Shown here in pieces: positions 39,185-45,890 of a stretch of DNA of 45,890 bases. The notes under the pieces are model-generated. The model was not told where the DNA came from, made no database searches, and was given only the letters and a program-made list of their open reading frames with translations. Within the stretch, counting starts at the first letter, position 1. Each line of letters begins with the position of its first letter. Origin of the DNA: Pseudomonadales bacterium (lineage in GTDB: Bacteria; Pseudomonadota; Gammaproteobacteria; Pseudomonadales; Pseudohongiellaceae); the NCBI GenBank assembly GCA_023256835.1, contig JALREE010000292.1:1-45890 (forward strand), read 5' to 3'. Both the position numbers and the translations under genes were made by a program.

Positions 39185-40282
39185 ATGGAATCCATCTATT
39201 ACGTCTTGTGCTGGCATTGTCATCGCCGCTGCAAGCATTGCTATGAAGAGCGTTTCCGCCCCTATGTGCGGGATGAGCTGGTAGCCGTGGTGGCCGAGGC
39301 CGAGCGCAATGCGCCGCGCATCGTCGCCAACCTGCCCGCGCGCTTGAGCTATCTGGACAACGGGGTAGAGCGCAGCGGCCGGCTCATTCTGTCGGGCGGC
39401 GATGTGCTGACCGAGCCCGTGCGCGAGCGCGTTCTGTATCCCACCCTGCAGGCCATTCGCGAGAAATACCGCGCCCAGGGCGGCGTGCGCGTGGTGGTAC
39501 AGACCACGGGCGATCTGCTGACCCCCACGATCATCGACGAGCTGCTGGGCCTGGGCGTCAACACCATTTCCGTGGCTGGCATGGACGACTATCACGTCGG
39601 CATGGAAGGTGACAAACGCCAGAAGCTGATCGACAAGCTGCTGGCCATGTTTGCCGCCGCAGGCATGCAGAACTCCGCCATCTTCTCGCCGCGCCGCCCG
39701 GGCGAAGACATCGGGCCGCCGCTGTTCAATATGTTTGGCGCCACCGAGGAAGCCTGGATCGGCAAGCTCTGGCCGCGCGGCCGTGCCTGGCAGAACGGTC
39801 TGTCCACGGCCACGCTGCAAGACAATTTCTGCAATGCCTGGTCGGGCGGGCTGAATTTTCTCAATCATGGTCAGGCCGGGTCGGAGGTGTCCATCGACCC
39901 GACCGGCGACGTCTATCCCTGTTGCCTGAAGACGGCGCATCCGCTGGGCAATCTGGTGGAAGAGCCGCTGCTGGAGATCCTCGACGGCCTGCGCGACTTG
40001 CCTGCCATGCAGGCCATCAATGCGGGTTCGCCGCAGACCATGGGACTCGCGCATGGCTGGAGCGAGGCGCAGTTTCTCGCGGCCTGCCACACCACCACGC
40101 CGGACGGAAAGCCGTATCAGAACCTGTGCATCGGCTGTGACCGCTTCCACGAGCAGGTGCTGGGTGCCGTGCTGGACGAGGCCTCGCGCGAGCGGCGCGC
40201 CCGACGCCTGGGAGTGCTGGCGCGCAGCACGGTCGTGACGGGCAGTGCCCACTCCGCAGAGGCGGGAGCCGGCGCATGCTGA
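39185..40282 (+). CDS. Radical SAM protein with SPASM-like C-terminal Cys cluster
   Basis: WHCHRRCKHCYEE (CxxxCxxC); ILSGGDVLTEPVRERVLYPTLQAIREKY; C-terminal SIDPTGDVYPCCLKTAHPLGNLVEEPLLEILDGL...C...CIGCDRFHE. Confidence 0.9.
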   Translation: MESIYYVLCWHCHRRCKHCYEERFRPYVRDELVAVVAEAERNAPRIVANLPARLSYLDNGVERSGRLILSGGDVLTEPVRERVLYPTLQAIREKYRAQGGVRVVVQTTGDLLTPTIIDELLGLGVNTISVAGMDDYHVGMEGDKRQKLIDKLLAMFAAAGMQNSAIFSPRRPGEDIGPPLFNMFGATEEAWIGKLWPRGRAWQNGLSTATLQDNFCNAWSGGLNFLNHGQAGSEVSIDPTGDVYPCCLKTAHPLGNLVEEPLLEILDGLRDLPAMQAINAGSPQTMGLAHGWSEAQFLAACHTTTPDGKPYQNLCIGCDRFHEQVLGAVLDEASRERRARRLGVLARSTVVTGSAHSAEAGAGAC

Positions 40283-41484
40283 GAGCGCTGACCGGACTGC
40301 TCCTGCTCGCCCTGCTGGGCACCGCTGGCCGCGCCGCCACGCCGGACCCGGCCGACTGGGACGCCGTGCTGGCCGAGGCGCGAGGCCAGACCGTGTACTT
40401 CCACGCCTGGGCCGGTGACCCGCAGATCAATGCCTTCATCGTCTGGGCAGGCGAGCAGCTGCAGGCGCAGCATGGCGTCACCCTGCAACATGTGAAGATC
40501 GGCGACACGGCCGAGTCTGTCGCCCGCATCCTGGCCGAGCGCATGGCCGGCAATGCCGATCGTGGCAGCGTCGACCTGCTGTGGGTGAATGGCGAGAATT
40601 TCGCGGCCCTGAAGGCCAATGACCTGCTGTACGGGCCTTTCGCCGAGTCCCTGCCCAATTTCCCGCTGGTGCAGGCCGAGCGCTTCCCCGAGATGCGGGA
40701 GGACTTCACCATTCCGGTGGAGGGTTACGAGTCGCCGTGGACACGCTCGCGCCTGGTGTTCTATTTCGATCCGGACCTGCTGCCGGAGCCACCGCTCTCC
40801 ATGACTGAGCTGCTGAGCTGGAGTCAGGCCAATCCGGGGCTTTTCACCTATCCGCGCCCGCCGGATTTCCTTGGTTCCACCTTCCTGAAGCAGGCGCTGC
40901 TGGAGCTGGCGGCCGAGCGCGCGGTGCTTTACGAGTCCGTGGACCCTGCACAGTTCGACGCCGTCACGGCGCCACTGTGGGCCTACCTCGATGCGCTGCA
41001 TCCCACGCTGCTGCGCGGCGGGCGCAGCTTCCCCGGCAATGGAGGCGAACTGCGGCGCATGCTCGGCGACGGCGAGATCGCGCTGGCCTTCTCCTTCAGT
41101 CCGGCCGAGGCCAGTGCCGGCATCCTGGCGGGTGAGCTGCCGCCGACCGTGCGCAGCTTCGTGCCGCGCGGAGGCAGCATCGGCAATGTCAGCTTCCTCG
41201 CCATTCCCTTCAATGCGCCGGCCCGGGCGGGCGCCCTGGTGGCGGCGAACTACCTGCTGTCACCCGAGGCCCAGGCCCGAGCCTATTCTCCCGAGGTGAT
41301 GGGCAGCACCACCGTGCTGAGCATGGACGCCCTGAGTCCGGCCGACCGGGCGCGCTTCGAGGCCATCGATCCAGGCCCTGCCACGCTGCCGCCGCAAGCC
41401 CTGGGGGACCCTTTGCGCGAGCCGCACCCGTCCTGGATGGAGGCGCTGGAGCAGGCCTGGCTGGCGCGCTATGGGGTGCGTTGA
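40276..41484 (+). CDS. ynjB: YnjB-like ABC transporter substrate-binding protein
   Basis: Signal MLRALTGLLLLALLGTAGRAA; WDAVLAEARGQTVYFHAWAGDPQINAFIVWAGEQLQAQHGVTLQHVKIGDTAESVARILAERMAGNADRGSVDLLWVNGENFAALK; overlaps the radical SAM stop by 7 nt. Confidence 0.85.
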   Translation: MLRALTGLLLLALLGTAGRAATPDPADWDAVLAEARGQTVYFHAWAGDPQINAFIVWAGEQLQAQHGVTLQHVKIGDTAESVARILAERMAGNADRGSVDLLWVNGENFAALKANDLLYGPFAESLPNFPLVQAERFPEMREDFTIPVEGYESPWTRSRLVFYFDPDLLPEPPLSMTELLSWSQANPGLFTYPRPPDFLGSTFLKQALLELAAERAVLYESVDPAQFDAVTAPLWAYLDALHPTLLRGGRSFPGNGGELRRMLGDGEIALAFSFSPAEASAGILAGELPPTVRSFVPRGGSIGNVSFLAIPFNAPARAGALVAANYLLSPEAQARAYSPEVMGSTTVLSMDALSPADRARFEAIDPGPATLPPQALGDPLREPHPSWMEALEQAWLARYGVR

Positions 41485-43168
41485 GGTGCTGCTGCGAGCG
41501 GCTCCCTGGCTGGTCACCGTTCTGCTGCTGGCGCCGGTCGCCCTCGGCGTGGGGCTGACCTTGCTGCCGGCCTTCGGCTATCTGCCCGTGCTGGGCGGCG
41601 ACAGTGTCAGCCTGGACCCTTGGCGGCAGCTGCTGGCCATGCCCGGTCTTGGCCGCAGCGTGTCGCTCAGCCTGTTGGCAGGCGTGCTCACGCCGCTGCT
41701 GGCCTTGGCCATCGTGCTGATGTTCCTGGCGGGGTCTTCCGGCACGGCCCTCGAACGCTGGCTGCGCCGTCTGGTGGCGCCGCTGCTGGCCGTGCCCCAT
41801 GCGGCGGCCGCCTTCGGCCTCGCCTTTCTCATCGCCCCCGCAGGCCTGCTGTCACGCCTGGTGTCGCCTGGGCTGACGGGCTCGGAACGGCCGCCCGATC
41901 TGCTGATCGTCAACGACCCCTGGGGCCTGTCCATGATGCTGGCCCTGGTCCTCAAGGAAGTGCCGTTCCTGCTGCTGATGGCGCTCGCCGCCCTGCCGCA
42001 GTGCGAGCCCGGGCCGCGGGTCCTGCTGGCGCGCTCGCTGGGCTATCGGCCCGCGGTGGCCTGGGTGCTCACGGTGCTGCCCGCGCTCTACCCCTTGCTG
42101 CGACTGCCGGTGTATGCCGTGATTGCCTATGCCAGCGCGACGGTGGACGTGGCCATGATTCTCGGGCCGACCCTGCCCGCGACGCTCAGTGTGAGCGTGC
42201 TGCAATGGTTCTCCGATCCCGATCTGAACCTGCGTTTCCAGGCGGCGGCCGGCGCCGTCCTGCAACTGGGCGTCACTGCGCTGGCCATGCTGTTGTGGCG
42301 GCTGCTGGAGGCGCTGGCTGCCGTGGCGGGTCGGCACTGGCTGGCGGCGGGACAGCGCAGCCGGGGCGAGGCCGTGCTGCGCCACGCCGGCCGTCTTGGC
42401 GTGGTGTTCCTGCTGGCGCTTGCGCTGGGCAGTCTGCTGGCCCTGCTGTTGAACTCGGTGGCGGGCTTCTGGCGCTTTCCCGACGCATTGCCGGGCAACT
42501 GGACTCTGCAGACCTGGTCCCGAGCCCTGCCCGAAGTGCTCGCGCCGCTGGGCAATACCCTGCTGCTCGCGGGGGCCGCCACTCTCATCGCCGTGAGTCT
42601 GTGCCTGGCGGTGCTGGAGGCCGAGGGGCGACAGGGGCGGCGCCTGGCACCTGCGCTGTGGCTGCTCTACCTGCCCTTGCTGGTGCCGCAGATCGCGTTT
42701 CTCTTCGGTCTGATCGTGGCCACCGAATTCCTGCGCTGGACGCCGGATGCGCGCCTGGTGCTGTTTGTCCATCTGCTGTTCGTGCTGCCCTATGTCTTTC
42801 TGTCGCTGTCCGAAGCCTGGCGGCATCTGGACCCGCGCTGGACCCAGCTGGCCACGACGCTGGGCGCCTCGCCCTGGCGCCGTTTCTGGCGCATCCGCCT
42901 GCCCCTGCTGCTTGGCCCGTGTCTGAGTGCCGCCGCAGTTGGCCTGGCGGTCAGTGTCGGGCAATATCTCGCCACCCAGCTGCCCGGCGCGGGCAGGGTG
43001 CCGACGCTGACCACCGAAGCCGTCGCCCTGGCTGCCGGGGGCAATCGCGGCATCATAGCCGTCTGGGCCCTGTTGCAGGCGGCGGTGCCGATGCTGGGCT
43101 TCGCCATGGCCTTGCTGGTGCCGCGTCTGCTGTGGCGTCATCGACTTGGCATGAGGAGCACGCCTTGA
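41471..43168 (+). CDS. ynjC: YnjC-like two-module ABC transporter permease
   Basis: 565-aa, many TM segments, two permease repeats: LLLMALAALPQCEPGPRVLLARSLGYRPAVAWVLTVLPALYPLLRLPVYAVIAYASATVDVAMILG and LSEAWRHLDPRWTQLATTLGASPWRRFWRIRLPLLLGPCLSAAAVGLAVSVGQYLATQ. Confidence 0.88.
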   Translation: MGCVEVLLRAAPWLVTVLLLAPVALGVGLTLLPAFGYLPVLGGDSVSLDPWRQLLAMPGLGRSVSLSLLAGVLTPLLALAIVLMFLAGSSGTALERWLRRLVAPLLAVPHAAAAFGLAFLIAPAGLLSRLVSPGLTGSERPPDLLIVNDPWGLSMMLALVLKEVPFLLLMALAALPQCEPGPRVLLARSLGYRPAVAWVLTVLPALYPLLRLPVYAVIAYASATVDVAMILGPTLPATLSVSVLQWFSDPDLNLRFQAAAGAVLQLGVTALAMLLWRLLEALAAVAGRHWLAAGQRSRGEAVLRHAGRLGVVFLLALALGSLLALLLNSVAGFWRFPDALPGNWTLQTWSRALPEVLAPLGNTLLLAGAATLIAVSLCLAVLEAEGRQGRRLAPALWLLYLPLLVPQIAFLFGLIVATEFLRWTPDARLVLFVHLLFVLPYVFLSLSEAWRHLDPRWTQLATTLGASPWRRFWRIRLPLLLGPCLSAAAVGLAVSVGQYLATQLPGAGRVPTLTTEAVALAAGGNRGIIAVWALLQAAVPMLGFAMALLVPRLLWRHRLGMRSTP

Positions 43169-43812
43169 ACATTGCAAGCACCCTGCGCGTGACGCATCGC
43201 CTGCAGCTGGACGACGTGCGACTGTGCCTGCAGGGCAGGGAGTTGCTGCGCCTGAGCGCCGAGCTCACGGCCGGCGAGATTCTTTGCGTGATGGGGCCTT
43301 CCGGCTCGGGCAAGTCCAGTCTGTTGGCCTTGCTGGCGGGCTTTCTGGCGCCAGCCTTCGAGGCTTCGGGCCGCGTGCTGCTGGACGGTCGTGACGTGTT
43401 GCCGCTGCCCGCCGAGCAGCGCCGTATCGGCCTGCTGTTTCAGGACCCGCTGCTGTTTCCCCATCTGAGCGTGGGCGGCAATCTGCGTTTTGCCTTGCCA
43501 GCGGCCTGCTCTGACAAACAGACCCGTATCGAGACTGCACTGGCTTCCATCGGCCTCGCCGGCTTCGCCGAGCGCGACCCGGCCACGCTCTCCGGCGGGC
43601 AGAAGTCCCGAGTCGCCCTGCAGCGTCTGCTGCTGAGCGAACCGCATGCCGTGCTGCTCGACGAACCCTTCTCGCGCCTGGACACGGCACTTCGGCGCGA
43701 GGTTCGGGCGCTGGTGTTCCAGACCCTGCAGGCGGCGGGACTGCCCAGCGTGCTGGTGACCCACGACCCGGAAGATGCCGAGGCCGCCGGCGGTCGTGTG
43801 GTGCAGCTGTGA
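43165..43812 (+). CDS. ynjD: YnjD-like ABC transporter ATP-binding protein (TTG start)
   Basis: (M)NIASTLRVTHRLQLDDVRLCLQGRELLRLSAELTAGEILCVMGPSGSGKSSLLALLAGFL...LSGGQKSRVALQRLLLSEPHAVLLDEPFSRLD...VLVTHDPEDAEAAGGRVVQL; TTGA overlap with the ynjC stop. Confidence 0.87.
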   Translation: MNIASTLRVTHRLQLDDVRLCLQGRELLRLSAELTAGEILCVMGPSGSGKSSLLALLAGFLAPAFEASGRVLLDGRDVLPLPAEQRRIGLLFQDPLLFPHLSVGGNLRFALPAACSDKQTRIETALASIGLAGFAERDPATLSGGQKSRVALQRLLLSEPHAVLLDEPFSRLDTALRREVRALVFQTLQAAGLPSVLVTHDPEDAEAAGGRVVQL

Positions 43813-43894
43813 ATTGCTGCAGCGTGGCCGCGCGTACTAACATGCGCCCCGATTGGTCGCAACGGCTGACTTTCTGCTCAAGGATCCATTCGCC

Positions 43895-44710
43895 ATGAAC
43901 CCCTCACTGCTGACAGAACTCGGTGCCGCGCTTGTCGCCGGCAATCTCACCGACAAGACCCTGCTGGCGCGCACCGGGGACACCCCGAATCTGCAGATCC
44001 TGCCCCAGGCCAATGTCATCAAGATCGGGGGGCAGAGCTTCATTGACCGCGGCCGCAGCGCTGTGTATCCGCTTATTCACGAAATCAAGCAAGCGCTGCC
44101 GGAGCATCAGATGATCATCGGCACCGGGGCCGGCACGCGGGCGCGCCACGCCTACAGCGTGGGCATCGAGCTGGGCATGCCCACTGGCGTGCTCAGTGTG
44201 CTGGGCACCTTCGTCAGTATGCAGAACGCCCGCATGCTGCACTACCTGCTGGCCGATGCCGGCATTCCCTTCATAGAGCCCGCCCAGTTTCCTCAGTTGC
44301 CGCTCTACCTGGCCGAGCGCCGCGCCGCCATCTTCTTCGGCATGCCTCCCTACACCTTCTGGCAACGCAATCCCGAGGTAGGCCGCATTCCGCCTCATCG
44401 CACCGACACCGGCGCTTACCTGATCAGCGAGACCTTCGGCGCCCGCAGCATGATCTATGTGAAGGACGAGGACGGGCTCTACACCGCCGATCCGAAGAAG
44501 GAGCGTCACGCCCGCTTCATTCCCAGCATCACCGTGGCCGAGCTCAAGGCCATGGACCTGCAGGACGTGGTGGTGGAACACAGCGTGCTCGACATGATGG
44601 CCAATGCGCGCAACCGACGTTCCATCCAGATCATCAACGGCCTTGTCGAAGGCAATCTGACCCGCGCCCTCAATGGAGAGGCGGTGGGCACCATCATCAC
44701 CGCGGATTGA
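43895..44710 (+). CDS. mosB: Molybdenum storage protein (MoSto) beta-like subunit, amino-acid/UMP kinase fold
   Basis: NVIKIGGQSFIDRGRSAVYPLIHEIKQALPEHQMIIGTGAGTRARHAYSVGIELGMPTGVLS; MPPYTFWQRNPEVGRIPPHRTDTGAYLISETFGARSMIYVKDEDGLYTADPKKERHARFIPSITVAELK; GLVEGNLTRALNGEAVGTIITAD. Closely resembles recalled Azotobacter MosB. Confidence 0.85.
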   Translation: MNPSLLTELGAALVAGNLTDKTLLARTGDTPNLQILPQANVIKIGGQSFIDRGRSAVYPLIHEIKQALPEHQMIIGTGAGTRARHAYSVGIELGMPTGVLSVLGTFVSMQNARMLHYLLADAGIPFIEPAQFPQLPLYLAERRAAIFFGMPPYTFWQRNPEVGRIPPHRTDTGAYLISETFGARSMIYVKDEDGLYTADPKKERHARFIPSITVAELKAMDLQDVVVEHSVLDMMANARNRRSIQIINGLVEGNLTRALNGEAVGTIITAD

Positions 44711-44719
44711 GGGCGCCCC

Positions 44720-45553
44720 ATGACCCAGTACACGCCTGACGACAAGCGCCACCACATGCAGTCCCTGCTGGCCCGCGAGAGCCTGCTCGACAAGGACGTG
44801 ATGGCCGGCACCGAGACCCCCGTGTTCCGCATGCTGCCTCAGGTGCATGTGGTGAAGATTGGCGGCAGTTCCCTCCTGGAGGCCGGCCGCGACGTGGTCA
44901 TGCCCGTCGTCGACGCTCTGGGCGAAGTGCTCAAGTCGGAGAAACTCATTCTCGGCGTGGGGGCTGGCGCGCGCAGTCGCCACGTCTTCTCCATCGGGCT
45001 GGATCTCGGCCTGCCCACGGGCGTGCTGGCCCAGGTCAGCGTGGCCGATGCCCTCGGCAATGCCCACATTCTCGGCACGCTCCTGGCGCCCCATGGCGTC
45101 ACGGCCATTCCACCGGAGATCTTCGGGCATCTGCTGCCCCTGTTCATGCACGCGGTGCCTGGCGTGATCTTCAACGGCGTGCCGCCGTACTCTCTCTGGG
45201 AGCACCCGCCGGCCGTGGGCAAGATTCCGCCGCATCGCACCGATGCCGGCTGCCTGATTCTGGCGGAGTGCTTCGGCTGCAAGTCCGTCACGCTGGTGAA
45301 AGATGTTGACGGCCTGCACACGGAAGATCCGAAACACAATCCTGCCGCACCCCTGATCGAGCGCATCAGCGTCAGTGCCCTGCGTGCGCTGGCCCTGCCG
45401 ACACTGCCCTTCGACGAGGCACTGCTGGACGTGCTGGACACCGCGCGTTGTGTGCACTCGTTCCAGTTGATCAACGGTCGCCGGCCCGAGCTGATCGCCC
45501 GGGCCCTGCGCGGCGAACACGTGGGCACCATCGTCCACGCCGACGAAGACTGA
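44720..45553 (+). CDS. mosA: Molybdenum storage protein (MoSto) alpha-like subunit
   Basis: VHVVKIGGSSLLEAGRDVVMPVVDALGEVLKSEKLILGVGAGARSRHVFSIGLDLGLPTGVLA; GVPPYSLWEHPPAVGKIPPHRTDAGCLILAECFGCKSVTLVKDVDGLHTEDP; RALRGEHVGTIVHA. 9 nt downstream of the mosB-like gene. Confidence 0.83.
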   Translation: MTQYTPDDKRHHMQSLLARESLLDKDVMAGTETPVFRMLPQVHVVKIGGSSLLEAGRDVVMPVVDALGEVLKSEKLILGVGAGARSRHVFSIGLDLGLPTGVLAQVSVADALGNAHILGTLLAPHGVTAIPPEIFGHLLPLFMHAVPGVIFNGVPPYSLWEHPPAVGKIPPHRTDAGCLILAECFGCKSVTLVKDVDGLHTEDPKHNPAAPLIERISVSALRALALPTLPFDEALLDVLDTARCVHSFQLINGRRPELIARALRGEHVGTIVHADED

Positions 45554-45612
45554 GACGCCATGCCGTTGTCTGCGCTGCCGACAATTGACCCGGGCCTCGG
45601 ACCCGTCCCACG

Positions 45613-45890
45613 ATGAAGCGCCGTCGCCTGCTGCAGTGGCTGGCCGGACTCGGCCTGAGTGCCGGGGGCGCCTGGGTGTTGTGGCGGCCGCAGGAGCCGG
45701 AGCCCCTGCCGCTGACGCAGACGGCCGCCGGGGTGCAGTTCCCCACCATCGGTATCGCGCCCGGGCCGGTAGGGCAGAACCCCCTGCGCATTCCCGAGCT
45801 GCTGGAAGGTGAACTGCGCGATGGCGTGCGCCACTTTGCCCTGCAGACACAGCACGGCCTGACGCGCTTCTTCCCCGAATTCGAGACCGC
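45613..45890 (+). CDS. Tat-exported multicopper-oxidase-family protein (start only, runs off window)
   Basis: MKRRRLLQWLAGLGLSAGGAWVLWRPQEPEPLPLTQTAAGVQFPTIGIAPGPVGQNPLRIPELLEGELRDGVRHFALQTQHGLTRFFPEFETA...; Tat-like RRRLL signal and an N-terminus typical of the SufI/CotA-type family. Confidence 0.6.
   Translation, partial: MKRRRLLQWLAGLGLSAGGAWVLWRPQEPEPLPLTQTAAGVQFPTIGIAPGPVGQNPLRIPELLEGELRDGVRHFALQTQHGLTRFFPEFET

Noticed and set aside
41620-43164. N-terminal 515 codons of the 730-aa ORF containing the ABC ATPase
   Set aside because: Out-of-frame Ala/Gly/Arg-rich reading of ynjC; the real ATPase starts at TTG 43165.
43895-45553. Initial reading of the kinase pair as UMP kinase (pyrH) or acetylglutamate kinase (argB)
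   Set aside because: Tandem alpha/beta arrangement and the IPPHRTDxG / GEHVGTI / VIKIGGQSxIDRGR motifs fit MoSto much better; neighbours are not nucleotide or arginine genes.
43904-45850. 648-aa minus-strand ORF across the MoSto genes
   Set aside because: Antisense shadow ORF; the sense strand has clear kinase-fold motifs in two genes.

Overview
Chromosomal window of a GC-rich gammaproteobacterium with about 35 genes. No rRNA, tRNA, CRISPR array, prophage or transposase was recognised. Core loci: ompA-like, ubiC, an argD-like aminotransferase, modABC, a Do-type protease, an ETF-QO gene, ispB / rplU-rpmA-obgE-proB, rpsT, fabV, and an NdvB-like GH17-GT2 glucan synthase. Most interesting regions: (1) 37.9-45.9 kb, a tightly packed cluster with a 99-aa acidic protein, a radical SAM/SPASM-like protein, a YnjBCD-type ABC importer, two MoSto-like (molybdenum storage protein) subunits and the start of a Tat-type multicopper oxidase. 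I know of no description of this combination. (2) 4.90-5.20 kb, a promoter, a 43-codon Arg-rich ORF, an 11-bp alternative helix and an intrinsic terminator ending 25 bp before an argD-like gene; this has the architecture of a transcription attenuator. (3) 16.2-18.2 kb, a truncated haemoglobin / DUF3034 / methylamine-utilisation-like module in which two adjacent genes each carry a frameshift. (4) an in-frame amber codon at 25235-25237 followed by 71 coding-like codons that run up to the next gene. All family calls come from reading translated sequence and recalled family motifs; no database search was run.
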